From Paraburkholderia ferrariae NBRC 106233 (lineage in GTDB: Bacteria > Pseudomonadota > Gammaproteobacteria > Burkholderiales > Burkholderiaceae), in assembly GCF_000685035.1 (NCBI RefSeq), contig NZ_BAYB01000007.1, forward strand, positions 62,001-126,000: DNA of 64,000 nucleotides, read 5' to 3'. Positions 18,744-27,261 of this stretch are shown piece by piece. Numbering within the stretch: position 1 is the stretch's first letter; every line of letters begins with the position of its first letter. The notes below the pieces were generated by a model. That model did no database searches and was not told the DNA's origin. It saw nothing but the letters and a program-made list of their open reading frames with translations. The position numbers and the translations under genes are program-made.

Positions 18744-18953
18744 CTAGCGATCTTCGTTATCATGATCCTGCCGTAGCGAGATCTTGAGGCGCAGGCGGGA
18801 TATTTCTCCGGACAAGACCAGGTGGATACGGACAGGCGAAGGAGGGACAACTTCTCTTCCGGTTGCGGGATGTTGGCGCAAGCGTATGGCGTCTCGCTCA
18901 ATCTCTTCGCAGAGCTGTTCGATTTCCTTTCGTACCTCCTTCAGACGACCCAT
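18744..18953 (-). CDS. Small coiled-coil hypothetical protein
   Basis: The ATG at 18953 follows TGAGG by six bases and gives a 69-aa protein starting MGRLKEVRKEIEQLCEEIE, a charged amphipathic helix with coiled-coil character. A TTG start at 19034 would extend it to 96 aa. Its position outside the XRE gene, at the presumed end of the element, resembles the small unassigned genes near ICE ends. No family recognised; a spurious frame is possible. Confidence 0.45.
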   Translation of the reverse strand: MGRLKEVRKEIEQLCEEIERDAIRLRQHPATGREVVPPSPVRIHLVLSGEISRLRLKISLRQDHDNEDR

Positions 18954-19079
18954 GATCTTCCTCACTGCGGATACACGATGGGACCGAAGTCGCAGCGCGT
19001 GTAGAACCTTCACGTCTGAAGAGTAGCCTGTCAAGTTAGCTTTCTGACCTCTGTTTAGTATTTTTGCGCGTCGCTCACG

Positions 19080-19526
19080 TCAAAGCGACGACCGGGTTAG
19101 ACGGTCGACTCGCGCGTCGGCGAGGATGTCCCCACGGTTCTCGCCGAGAAGCTGACATTGCTCATACAGCAGCCCGATGAGCCGCGCTTTTTTTTTCGTT
19201 GCTAGCGATAGATCGAGGTTTTTTTCGATACGTGCGACCGTCGCGGTGACGGCCTCCAGTGTTCGCTGGTCAAGGCGGAACCGTACATCGCGGTCGAGCA
19301 GCATGCCACCTTCTCCCGTGAGCAACCACACGGGATCGACAGCACACTTCTCAAGCAAGGTACGGACAACGTCGATGGGAATAGCGCGCTCGCCCCGCTC
19401 GTAATTTGCATAGGCACGCAGTGATATACCGAGACGTCCGGCCATCTTTTCCTGGGACAGTTCGAGGTATTCGCGCACGTGCGCGAGGCGTTGATGGTAG
19501 TCGGCAGGATCAATGGCGCTTGACAT
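19080..19526 (-). CDS. XRE-family helix-turn-helix regulator
   Basis: The 148-aa protein carries an HTH_3 domain (about 12-68): VREYLELSQEKMAGRLGIS and RAYANYERGERAIP. Residues 50-75 contain CAVDPVWLLTGEG, common in phage and ICE repressors. The C-terminal half is a helical tail of unknown role. It is divergent from the AlpA-like gene at 19678, with 151 bases between them holding three phased TGGAC repeats. The layout is that of a lysogeny-style switch for element excision or transfer. Confidence 0.85.
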   Translation of the reverse strand: MSSAIDPADYHQRLAHVREYLELSQEKMAGRLGISLRAYANYERGERAIPIDVVRTLLEKCAVDPVWLLTGEGGMLLDRDVRFRLDQRTLEAVTATVARIEKNLDLSLATKKKARLIGLLYEQCQLLGENRGDILADARVDRLTRSSL

Positions 19527-19583
19527 GTGTGTCCTTCGTTTCTAGAGTGAATCCGTGCCTCGATTATAGGCACCATTGAGTAC

Positions 19584-19628
19584 TGGACAAGTCTGGACGT
19601 GCCTGGCTCGGAAAAGTAAGTAATGGAC
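19584..19628. promoter_or_regulatory. Three helically phased TGGAC repeats between the XRE and AlpA-like genes
   Basis: TGGAC occurs at 19584-19588, 19594-19598 and 19624-19628, at offsets of 10 and 30 bases, so all lie on one DNA face. The 3' flanks are similar (AAGT, GTGC, AGGT). They sit in the divergent promoter region and are a candidate operator for either regulator. Confidence 0.4.
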
Positions 19629-19677
19629 AGGTCGTGCATCTTTGTACTGCCTTTTGTGTTGCGAGGAGGCCCCGACG

Positions 19678-19938
19678 GTGACGCGCTTTTATACGCTGGA
19701 GGAGATTGCGCGCGAGTTGCATATCGCGCCAGCCACCGCGCGTAACCGGCTGACGCTGGGGCAACCGATGCCTCCGTCGATCCGTATCGGGCGGCGGCGA
19801 CTCTTTCCGGTCGACGGATTCGAGAGGTGGATTGCGTCGCAAATGACGCGGTCAGATTCCGAAGAAACGTCTCCGACAGAAACGATACCTCTGCCTGACA
19901 TTTGTGTCTCACGCTGTACCTCAATACGCGAGTCCTGA
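19678..19938 (+). CDS. AlpA/MerR-like helix-turn-helix protein (HTH_17)
   Basis: A GTG at 19678 preceded by GAGGAGG at eight bases gives an 86-aa protein starting VTRFYTLEEIARELHIAPATA. This is the excisionase-like HTH_17 fold, with the wing residues RIGRRRLFPVDGFERWI. In ICEclc-type elements an alpA-like gene lies beside parA and parB, as here. It probably activates element genes or assists excision. An upstream TTG at 19642 would extend it but lacks a ribosome-binding site. The last 25 residues are serine/threonine-rich and not conserved. Confidence 0.75.
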   Translation: MTRFYTLEEIARELHIAPATARNRLTLGQPMPPSIRIGRRRLFPVDGFERWIASQMTRSDSEETSPTETIPLPDICVSRCTSIRES

Positions 19939-19972
19939 GTTCACGTCATGATGTTGCACTGGAATTTCTACC

Positions 19973-20851
19973 GTGCCCGTTGTTATCTCCTTCGTTTCCA
20001 CCAAGGGCGGCGTCGGTAAGACGACCGTTGCCGCCAATCTGGGCGGCCTGCTCGCAGCCTTCGGCATGAAGGTCCTCGCGATCGATGCAGATGTCCAGCC
20101 GAGTCTAAGCAAGTTCTTTCCCGTCCATTACCGCTCACCCCGCGGTCTGAGTGCTGTTGTAACCTCAGGTGGCAATCCCTCCGCGGACTGTATTAGCCGC
20201 ACCATTTTTTCGAATCTCGATCTCATCTACTCCGATACGCCGGATGCAACGCTACAGTCGTGGCTCAACCGCCGTGAGGACCGATTGATGATCATGCGCC
20301 GCGCGATGCGAAGTCCGCTGCTGGAGCCCTACGACGTCGTGCTGATTGATACGCAGGGAGCGGTGGGTGAGCTGCAGAGGTCTGCTGCGATGGCAGCCGA
20401 CTTTATGGTGTCGCCGGTGAAGCCCGATGCGCTGAGTGCGGGTGAGTTCGTCACAGGTACCATCGGCATGCTCGATCACCTGAACCGGCTGGCCGATTTC
20501 GGCGAGTCATTCCGCTCCGGGGATCTACTCGCGCTGATCAATGCGCATGAACGGACCGTCAACGCAAGGGTACTGGCTGCCGTACTTCGACAACGCTTCG
20601 CGAATCATCGGCGAGTCAGGGTGCTGGACACGGTCGTGCCGTCGGCTGCCGCGTACGCCGCGGCCGCGACCGCCCGCGTTCCTGTTCATGATTTCGATCG
20701 TCGGCGAAGGTTCGGCAATTCCGCATGGAACGTCATGCATCGCCTGGCCTGGGAACTATTCCCGTCGCTGGCCCAGGTCTATGCGGGTTCACCACGACCG
20801 GTGATGGATGGCAGCGATACTGTCGGCGACCCGTGCGGGGCGGTGGCATGA
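19973..20851 (+). CDS. parA: ParA-family partition ATPase
   Basis: The 292-aa protein starts with GTG and carries the deviant Walker A KGGVGKT (residues 11-17), Walker A' AIDADVQPS and Walker B VVLIDTQG, the standard ParA/MinD signature. It is the first of a run of overlapping genes; its stop overlaps the parB start as ATGA. In ICEs of the PFGI-1/ICEclc kind this ParA maintains the excised circle and affects stability. No N-terminal DNA-binding extension is present, so autoregulation probably relies on the neighbouring XRE/AlpA proteins. Confidence 0.93.
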   Translation: MPVVISFVSTKGGVGKTTVAANLGGLLAAFGMKVLAIDADVQPSLSKFFPVHYRSPRGLSAVVTSGGNPSADCISRTIFSNLDLIYSDTPDATLQSWLNRREDRLMIMRRAMRSPLLEPYDVVLIDTQGAVGELQRSAAMAADFMVSPVKPDALSAGEFVTGTIGMLDHLNRLADFGESFRSGDLLALINAHERTVNARVLAAVLRQRFANHRRVRVLDTVVPSAAAYAAAATARVPVHDFDRRRRFGNSAWNVMHRLAWELFPSLAQVYAGSPRPVMDGSDTVGDPCGAVA

Positions 20852-22527
20852 GCGCATCTGGGACTGCGAGAAGTCCGGGGAGGGAAATAGCCGCTGCGCG
20901 ACGGCTGGGCGTTCCTGCTCCGGGACCACAGGCGCGCGAGCCGGAACTGACATCGGTCATCCGGTTAAGGATCAACGAGGTGGTGGTCTATGAGCGCAAC
21001 CCGCGGCGTGTTTCCAATGAGCGCATCGTTGAGCTGAAAGAGTCGATCCGCGCGAACGGAATCGAGCAGATCGTAACCGTGACGCGCAGACCCGGCGAAA
21101 CCCGATACGTCGTCGCGAAGGGCGGTAATTCGCGCGTGACAGCAGCAACGGCACTCTACGATGAGACCGGCGACGAGCGATTCCTCTACTACGATTTCGT
21201 CTGCGTTCCGTATCCCGGGGAGGCCAGGCTGCTGGCCGCCCATCTGCGCGAGAACGACCAGCGCTCCGACCTGTGTTTCTGGGACAAGGCGAATGGTTAT
21301 CTCGCGCTCAAGGCGGATATGGAAAAGGAGCAGGGCACCACGCTGTCATTGCGCGAATTTTCGCGATTGCTCGAGGAAGAGGGCACACCCGTCAGTCACG
21401 TCCTGCTCTCACTGTTCCAGTTTGCCGTCGATCGACTTTCCGCACTGGGCCCCGCTACGGAATACCTGAGCCGGCGTGTGCTCGTTGACATGATCCAGCC
21501 GGCGATGGGCGCACTGATCCGGCTCACGCGCCGCCTGGGATTCGATGATGCCTGGCTCCAGCACCATGTGATCGATCCGGCACTGCTGCAGGTTGCGGCC
21601 GACTTCCCCCCGGAGACCATGCAGGATCACCATCCAGCGGCCCTGGCCTTGGATGCGGGGAATCTCATTCGAGGCTTTCGATCGCGCTGCGCGGTTGCGC
21701 TGGGAGTTTCCATGGAAGGTCTGGACCGTATGAGCCATCTCCTTGAGCATGCTCCCGATGTCGGCGCGGATGAGTTGCGGCACGCCGCAGAGCACCCCGC
21801 CATTGAGAGCTCGGTGGAAGCCGAAGGGGGTAAGCCGGAGTCCGTGTCCTCGCCGCACATTCCAGGTGAGACGCGTGCAGGCGACATTGCCGGGCACGGC
21901 ATCGCCGTTCGGGAGAGGGAGCCGCATGCTTCGCTGAACGATGATCCCCCGGCCACCGAATCGATCAACTGGCCCGCGTCATCGACGGTTGTTCCAGCAG
22001 CGAGCGTGGAACTGGCCGCCGCAGCTTTCCGTGACGCACTGAACGCGTTTGCGGACACGTGCGGGCTCGAAGGATGTGTCCGGGATGCGCCCGGCCTGCC
22101 TTATGGTTTCATGGTCGAACCGCCGCTACCGGAGCCTTCGCAGCCATCGCTGGATGACCAGGCGCGCCTGAATGCTGACGGGCTGAACCGGTATCTCGGC
22201 TGGTGGTGGCTGGTCAGCCTGTCGCGACAGAACACGGCATCTGGCCTTGACCACGTACCGAAGCAAAGCGTGTATGCGCGCATGGCGCGCGATGAAGATT
22301 ACTGGGCGCGGATCTGTGATTCCTGTGTCGGGGAGCCCCTGCTGGGTGACCGCATGGATGTGATGTTTGCCGCCATGCTCAACCCCGACAGACCCATCGG
22401 GCTGTGGTGGTCCGAACTCGTGCACGCCGCCCGTGCGTTCCGGGTTGCCTGTCCCGAGCGCTTCCGCCCACCGCGATGGAACGAGCTGGATGCGGTCGAG
22501 CGGCTACTGCGTGGGGAGGGAGCATGA
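20848..22527 (+). CDS. parB: ParB-family protein, PFGI-1-class ICE type
   Basis: The ATG at 20848 overlaps the parA stop and gives 559 aa; an ATG at 20725 would lie inside parA. The ParB N-domain is at about 45-140: RIVELKESIRANGIEQIVTV and RYVVAKGGNSRVTAA, where the usual GERR box is replaced by GGNSR. A long C-terminal region (to 559) is specific to ICE ParB proteins and has no motif I can assign. It should bind centromere-like sites and work with ParA. The palindromes at 24.5-25.5 kb are candidate sites. The next gene starts within its stop codon. Confidence 0.88.
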   Translation: MSASGTARSPGREIAAARRLGVPAPGPQAREPELTSVIRLRINEVVVYERNPRRVSNERIVELKESIRANGIEQIVTVTRRPGETRYVVAKGGNSRVTAATALYDETGDERFLYYDFVCVPYPGEARLLAAHLRENDQRSDLCFWDKANGYLALKADMEKEQGTTLSLREFSRLLEEEGTPVSHVLLSLFQFAVDRLSALGPATEYLSRRVLVDMIQPAMGALIRLTRRLGFDDAWLQHHVIDPALLQVAADFPPETMQDHHPAALALDAGNLIRGFRSRCAVALGVSMEGLDRMSHLLEHAPDVGADELRHAAEHPAIESSVEAEGGKPESVSSPHIPGETRAGDIAGHGIAVREREPHASLNDDPPATESINWPASSTVVPAASVELAAAAFRDALNAFADTCGLEGCVRDAPGLPYGFMVEPPLPEPSQPSLDDQARLNADGLNRYLGWWWLVSLSRQNTASGLDHVPKQSVYARMARDEDYWARICDSCVGEPLLGDRMDVMFAAMLNPDRPIGLWWSELVHAARAFRVACPERFRPPRWNELDAVERLLRGEGA

Positions 22528-23219
22528 AGCCGGGGTTCTTTCCCCTTCCGGATGCCGCCATCGGGCACATCGTGCTACTGGAACTGATCCAGCTGTCACG
22601 CATGGACAGCAATCGATTTCATTGTATTGATACGGACTGCAAAGTTTCATGTGAAACATCGAATGATGAAGAAAGGAGGGCAGGAAATGGTCTGCCTGTC
22701 TCCGTTCGGCGCGTGCTTGCCGACGCACGTACCGGGGCACTGATCGATGCGCTGGTTGCTTCTGGTGCGCTGCGCGTACTCGTCGACCTCGATGTTCTGC
22801 AGCGACGCTGTGAACTGATCGCGCGGCAGTGGCACGACGAGCGCCTGCTCCATGCGTTTGTCCGGGCGCAGGCGAGCGCTCCGATGATCCGGCGGTTCTT
22901 TCGTACCGCGACGCGCTCCTCCATCTCCCGCCTGCGCAGGGAGATGAACGTTCCCGCGCCCGCCAAGCCACGCATGCCGGCAGCCCGCGAGACCGACACA
23001 TTGTTGTCGCGCTGGCATAGCCTGCGGGACATCACCGATGTCCGTGAGCGTTATCTGGCGTTGCATCGCGAGTGCGATGGCGCGTGGTCGCTTGCCTCGC
23101 TCTTTGCCGCACTGGACAGCGCGGCGAACCCGGATGCGGCCTCATCGGTCTGCGTCCGTCCTTCCCCGAACTCAAGGGAGTCTCACCATGTACGATATGC
23201 GCCTAGACCCGGAGGGTAA
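22524..23219 (+). CDS. DUF2857 family protein (STY4526-like ICE protein)
   Basis: Start ATG at 22524 overlaps the parB stop. The 231-aa protein has the DUF2857 arrangement: N-terminal LPDAAIGHIVLLELIQL, then LIDALVASGALRVLVDLD, and a C-terminal helical part with WHSLRDITDVRERYLALH. In SPI-7/PFGI-1-like elements this family always follows parB. Its role is not established. No catalytic residues are evident. Assignment rests on remembered family pattern and synteny. Confidence 0.75.
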   Translation: MKPGFFPLPDAAIGHIVLLELIQLSRMDSNRFHCIDTDCKVSCETSNDEERRAGNGLPVSVRRVLADARTGALIDALVASGALRVLVDLDVLQRRCELIARQWHDERLLHAFVRAQASAPMIRRFFRTATRSSISRLRREMNVPAPAKPRMPAARETDTLLSRWHSLRDITDVRERYLALHRECDGAWSLASLFAALDSAANPDAASSVCVRPSPNSRESHHVRYAPRPGG

Positions 23220-23652
23220 CCTGTTGCCGGGCAAAAGCTGGGATGATCCGCCCGGACCGCCACCTGCGGAAACGGAACTGATGCTGTCGATGCTCGACAT
23301 GCCCATCACTATCGACCGCTGCTTCGTCGAGATATGCGGAGACATGCCGGCAGCAGCTGTATTGACCGAGCTGTCGACGATCGAGAGCGAGGCTGGCTGT
23401 CGCGACCAGTGGCTGACGGTCACACCCGGCGAACTGGAACGGCGCCTCGCGCTGTCCGAGCGGCAACAGCGTGCTGCCCGTCGTGTACTGCGCGTGAAGG
23501 GCCTGATTGGACACCGGAGAAAGGGACCGGGGCCTGCGGATGAGTACCGTCTGCTCTGGCCGGTGATCATGGCCCAGTTGCGGCAGAAGGCCGCCGAGCG
23601 CACGGCGCACATCGCATGGCCGCCGCGGCGGCCGGAAGGAGTGCAGCCATGA
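23188..23652 (+). CDS. Winged-helix-like ICE protein of unknown function
   Basis: The ATG at 23188 follows GGGAG and begins 32 bases inside the end of the DUF2857 gene. The 154-aa product has a helix-turn-helix-like stretch near residues 75-115 (TPGELERRLALSERQQRAAR then VLRVKGLIGHRRKG), similar in pattern to the two modules of the next protein. It may be a DNA-binding partner of the STY4528-like protein. Four-base overlap with that gene suggests coupling. No name can be assigned. Confidence 0.7.
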   Translation: MYDMRLDPEGNLLPGKSWDDPPGPPPAETELMLSMLDMPITIDRCFVEICGDMPAAAVLTELSTIESEAGCRDQWLTVTPGELERRLALSERQQRAARRVLRVKGLIGHRRKGPGPADEYRLLWPVIMAQLRQKAAERTAHIAWPPRRPEGVQP

Positions 23653-25256
23653 TGCAAGGATCGCCACCCTATCTGGAGGACTTCGAGGACCTGTGGTTTG
23701 CCCTCAAGCCGTACCGGCCCATCGCGTTCGGGACACGTCTTGCGCGGATCACAGGCCATCCGAAAGATGCCATGCTGCTCTCGCAGCTCGTCTACTGGAC
23801 GCGACGCGGGCGCGACGTCGGTAGCAACGGCGGCTGGGTCCACAAGACGCGGGAACACTGGTTCGCCGAAACCGGGCTGTCGCGTGAGGAGCAGGAGAAT
23901 GCGCGGCGCCGTCTGCGCGACAGGAACCTGGTCATGGAATGGCGGGGCGGTCGCCCGGCGTGCCTGCATTACCGCCTGGATGTCCGGGCGATGTCGACAG
24001 CGGTGCGGACCAGTTGCCGGATGGTCGGACCGCTGCCCGCGTCGATCGAGGCGATCCGTACGGACGAGGGGGCGATGCAGGAACTGCTCGGGCCGACGGT
24101 GGCCTTCCGGCGGGTCTTCGTCGATCTCGTCGGGAACGTCAACGCCGCGCTGCTGCTCTCGCGTATGGTGCAGCTTCAGCGTCGGGAAGCAGACCAGCAG
24201 GCTACGTGGTTCACCCAGAGCGGGCTGGAATGGCAGCGCTCGCTCGGGTTGAACCGCGTGCAGCAGGAGAATGCCCGGCGCCGGCTGGTCCGGCAGGGCC
24301 TGATTCGCGAACTGACACGCCCGAACACCGGCAAACGGGTGTTCACGCAGATCAACGCGACGGAGTTGCGGCACCAGCTCGAGCGGCTGGTCTCCCGCAT
24401 CGATGTTCGTGACCGGCTCGCAACCCGCAAGGCGCTGATCGCGCGCGGCGCACGGGAAGGGAGCGCGACGCCAGGGACGGAAGCATTTGTCGCTGTTACC
24501 CGGGGTAACAGTGGGAGCCCGGTTTGTCCAGCGATGTTCGCAGGCGTTGTTACCCCGGGTAACAGCCCGGGGGGGACGGTGCACATTCCCGATGTCGGCC
24601 CCGTCGTCGCGTTTCAAAACCCGCCAACCCGAAGTCTCCAACCCGGTCAGGAAGCAGGGATGCAGTTACCGTCGGAGAGTTTGGTGCGTTACCGATGGCG
24701 ACAAACGTACGGTTCCAACGCGCGCGCGTATACGAGGATTACATATTCGACTACGACAACCACCGGCTTCGCCTTGGGAACCCGCTACGTATGCCCGGTT
24801 GTCGTGGGGACGAAGCGATATGCCGATGTCGCGGCGGACGACGCCAGCGGCGACGGGCTTGTCTGGCCTGCCATGCTGCACGCGGTCGAGTACCCGCTGG
24901 TTGCGGCGCACCTCGAACGCGTTCCTTTCCGGGACCGTCAGGTGCTGCTCGATGAAATGGCATCCTGCCACCGGCACCGGCCTGTGCAGTCGCCGGTCGC
25001 CTACATCGCGGGGCTGGTGCGCCGCTGTCTCGCAGGCGACTTCGTGCCGGCACGAGCCCATCTCGAACGCGCCGCGCGTGAGCGTGCACACGCAGTCGAG
25101 GGCGCGGTGACTGCCAGCTTCGACCACGACGGTTCCGGGAGCGAGCCTGGACGGCCACATGCCTCGACGCCCGAGACGGCGCGACTGCATCTTGCCGCCA
25201 TCCGCGCCGGGCTGAAGCAGGCGCGGTTCACGCAGGCCGGAGCCGGCCATGCGTGA
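23649..25256 (+). CDS. STY4528-like ICE replication protein with two winged-helix modules
   Basis: The start ATG at 23649 overlaps the previous stop. The 535-aa protein holds two related modules. The first (about 35-115) has KDAMLLSQLVYWTRRG and LSREEQENARRRLRDRNLV. The second (about 160-235) has VNAALLLSRMVQLQRR and LNRVQQENARRRLVRQGLI. This duplicated winged-helix pattern resembles plasmid replication initiators, and the SPI-7 homologue STY4528 is described as a pathogenicity-island replication protein. The linker from about residue 280 is low in conservation and its DNA contains two GTTACCC(C)GGGTAAC palindromes. The C-terminal part (about 390-470) is helical. It probably acts at the element's own origin. 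Confidence 0.8.
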   Translation: MMQGSPPYLEDFEDLWFALKPYRPIAFGTRLARITGHPKDAMLLSQLVYWTRRGRDVGSNGGWVHKTREHWFAETGLSREEQENARRRLRDRNLVMEWRGGRPACLHYRLDVRAMSTAVRTSCRMVGPLPASIEAIRTDEGAMQELLGPTVAFRRVFVDLVGNVNAALLLSRMVQLQRREADQQATWFTQSGLEWQRSLGLNRVQQENARRRLVRQGLIRELTRPNTGKRVFTQINATELRHQLERLVSRIDVRDRLATRKALIARGAREGSATPGTEAFVAVTRGNSGSPVCPAMFAGVVTPGNSPGGTVHIPDVGPVVAFQNPPTRSLQPGQEAGMQLPSESLVRYRWRQTYGSNARAYTRITYSTTTTTGFALGTRYVCPVVVGTKRYADVAADDASGDGLVWPAMLHAVEYPLVAAHLERVPFRDRQVLLDEMASCHRHRPVQSPVAYIAGLVRRCLAGDFVPARAHLERAARERAHAVEGAVTASFDHDGSGSEPGRPHASTPETARLHLAAIRAGLKQARFTQAGAGHA

Positions 25257-25509
25257 CGTGTGTCTCTCGCGCCCGTCGCAGACAGCCTCCAGTGCTCCTG
25301 TTACCCCGGGTAACACTCCGCGGCCCCGGTTTCTTTCCGCCGATCCTGCGAAAGGGGGATTTCGGCCGGAATGTGCAAAGGGCACGCATCGTCCCATCTT
25401 TATCCGCGCAGCCCGGCAATTGACGCTGCTACCCCGGGTAACGGTCGTTGGGCAATTCGCGATTCCCGTTCGGGAGGAATGCCTGTTACCCGGGGGACAG
25501 CCCGGTAAC
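24495..25509. repeat. Cluster of five GTTACCC(C)GGGTAAC palindromes (candidate origin iterons or parS sites)
   Basis: Exact copies of the 15-mer lie at 24495-24509 (as GTTACCCGGGGTAAC), 24549-24563 and 25300-25314. A one-mismatch copy, GCTACCCCGGGTAAC, is at 25428-25442, and a split copy with GTTACC and GGTAAC ends spans 25485-25509. I found no other copy in the window. They fall at the end of the STY4528-like gene and in the 298 bases before the PFL_4669-like start, beside parA/parB and replication genes. This fits binding sites for ParB or the STY4528-like initiator. Confidence 0.7.
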
Positions 25510-25554
25510 GAACCCTTTCCGTCGATTCTGATTCTGCTCATGAGGAGTCTGTTT

Positions 25555-26628
25555 ATGGACACGCAGCCAGCCGGCGTCGACCCGTCAGTCGATTCGTCCG
25601 TTGATGCCTTTGCCCGTTCACCGTCGTCGCCGTTTGCCGACGGCTACGACCTGGAATCCGAGCGCGTCGCGCTCGCCCATCTGATTGCTTCGGATGACCC
25701 CGACCCGGCCGATCCGCTCTTCGGGCGCTACCAGCTCTTTCTCGAACGGGAGGAGTCGCTCGATCACCAGCAGCAGGTGCATGCGCTGCGTCAGGGTGGC
25801 GATCCCCTTGTCAGGCCACATGAGGCCAGCGAGATCAACCGGATCGGTCAGCTCACGAGCGAGGGCGGCGACCGGATGCGGCTGCATACGCGCGATGCGA
25901 TGCGCCTGTTCCTGGGGCGCGCCGTCGCTCCGGGTGAATCCGGTCATGCCATGGCAGGCGGGCGGCGCGTAGCGGCGGCGCTGCGCGCGCTCTGGTCTCT
26001 CTCGGGCAACGACAATCCCTATGCCGACTGGAAGCTCGTCGAGATTGCCGAACGGATCACCGGCATCCGGCGTGCCAACGAGCTGGAACAGCAGCACGTA
26101 CGGCAACTGCTGGATGCCGCGCGCGAGAAGGGGCTCGATTTCGCGGTGCTGCAGTCACGCGAACCAGCCCAGGTGTCGCTGGGGTTTGGCTCCCCCTATG
26201 GCTACATGATCGTGATGCTGCTGGTCGAGATCGACTGGCTGGTGCGGCTCGTGCGATCGGCCGTGCTGCGGGACCTGATGGCCTCCAGCGAGGGCGTGCG
26301 GCGGATCGGCTTCGCGAAACACCGGTGCCTGTCGGTGTTTCATTTCGCGGTGCACTGCCAGCGCGTGCTCACCCGCCCCGAGCTGCTGCCGCTTTCACGT
26401 GTCGATTTCCTGCCCAATGCGGACACTGCCGCAGCCCGGCGGGTCGAAGCCGCACGGGCACTGCTCGGTGCGATCCCCCGGGACGTCTTTACCGGCGAGC
26501 GCGAACCCCGTCACAGCCGCCGGCGTGTGAGCCAGCTGTCGCACGCCGAACTGCGGCTGCTCGACAGCGTGCCGCTGTCCGGGGACGACGCCGATGCGAA
26601 AGCTGCGGCAAACACGCTGGTGCAATGA
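25555..26628 (+). CDS. PFL_4669-family ICE protein (DUF1845/AcaB-like)
   Basis: The ATG at 25555 has GAGGAG eight bases upstream; an ATG at 25249 in the same frame would add 102 residues encoded by the palindrome-rich DNA and seems less likely. The 357-aa protein contains MRLHTRDAMRLFLGR, ALWSLSGNDNPYADWKLVEI and a hydrophobic helix GYMIVMLLVEIDWLVRLV, which match the PFL_4669/DUF1845 family found after STY4528 in PFGI-1-like elements. AcaB of IncC plasmids belongs to the same family and is a transcription regulator. Regulator or replication accessory are both possible. Confidence 0.8.
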   Translation: MDTQPAGVDPSVDSSVDAFARSPSSPFADGYDLESERVALAHLIASDDPDPADPLFGRYQLFLEREESLDHQQQVHALRQGGDPLVRPHEASEINRIGQLTSEGGDRMRLHTRDAMRLFLGRAVAPGESGHAMAGGRRVAAALRALWSLSGNDNPYADWKLVEIAERITGIRRANELEQQHVRQLLDAAREKGLDFAVLQSREPAQVSLGFGSPYGYMIVMLLVEIDWLVRLVRSAVLRDLMASSEGVRRIGFAKHRCLSVFHFAVHCQRVLTRPELLPLSRVDFLPNADTAAARRVEAARALLGAIPRDVFTGEREPRHSRRRVSQLSHAELRLLDSVPLSGDDADAKAAANTLVQ

Positions 26629-26644
26629 CACGAGGACTGCGGCA

Positions 26645-27130
26645 ATGACGGACCGACCTTCCCATCTGGATCGACGTACAAAGGCCTTTAAGGGTAAGGG
26701 GGACCCGCTGGCCGAACCGCGCGCATTGCACGTCTCGCGCGTGGCCGGGCGAACCGGCTTCAAGGTGCTGCTGCGCTCGTACGAACACTGGCTTGACGAG
26801 ACGGTGACCGAGATGGGCGCGCTGGCGCAGGAGAGCGCGACAGCGGGGCTCGATGCGTCGCTGCGCTGTGTGCGCGTCGTGCTGGCGAGCGGCGCGACGC
26901 GTCATCGTCTCGACTGGTTCATGCGCGGCGAGCCGCATGCGGTGCCGTACTCGCGCGTGCAGTCCTGTTTCAGCCGGATACCGGCACCGTTGCGCGCTTA
27001 TCTGCAGCAGTGTCATTCGCGTGCGAAGGAGCTCAATGCGCTCGAATCGGTATTTCGATATGCGGCCAGCCAGCTCGCGATGTATCTGGATCACGGCACA
27101 GTCAAGGTTCGTCGGATCGACGACACGTGA
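26645..27130 (+). CDS. DUF3158-like ICE protein
   Basis: The 161-aa product starts MTDRPSHLDRRTKAFKGKGD and is helical and basic, with RTGFKVLLRSYEHWLDETV in the middle. Its position between the PFL_4669-like gene and ssb, and the FKGKG motif near the N-terminus, match DUF3158 of PFGI-1/ICEclc elements. Function unknown. An upstream start at 26594 would overlap the previous gene. The 131 bases after it hold the ssb leader. Confidence 0.65.
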   Translation: MTDRPSHLDRRTKAFKGKGDPLAEPRALHVSRVAGRTGFKVLLRSYEHWLDETVTEMGALAQESATAGLDASLRCVRVVLASGATRHRLDWFMRGEPHAVPYSRVQSCFSRIPAPLRAYLQQCHSRAKELNALESVFRYAASQLAMYLDHGTVKVRRIDDT

Positions 27131-27261
27131 TCCGCGCAGCGAGATATGCGGATGAGGTAACCGCGGCATCGCCAAGCTGACGCAGAGCAGCCGTTGACAA
27201 TAGCAGTCAGTGGACAGCGCGTTCGATTCACTGGGGCAACCCATGATGAACGGAGTCCGCA

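Noticed and set aside
18545-18901. 118-codon minus-strand frame near the element boundary
   Set aside because: Poor codon pattern and no family; overlaps the better-supported frame at 18744-18953.
23172-24641. 489-codon open frame on the minus strand
   Set aside because: It lies opposite the DUF2857, winged-helix and STY4528-like genes, has no ribosome site or recognisable domain, and is Arg/Pro-rich as expected for an antisense shadow in GC-rich DNA.
25249-25554. N-terminal extension of the PFL_4669-like protein
   Set aside because: It would be encoded by the palindrome cluster; the ATG at 25555 has a strong ribosome site, though the longer start cannot be excluded.
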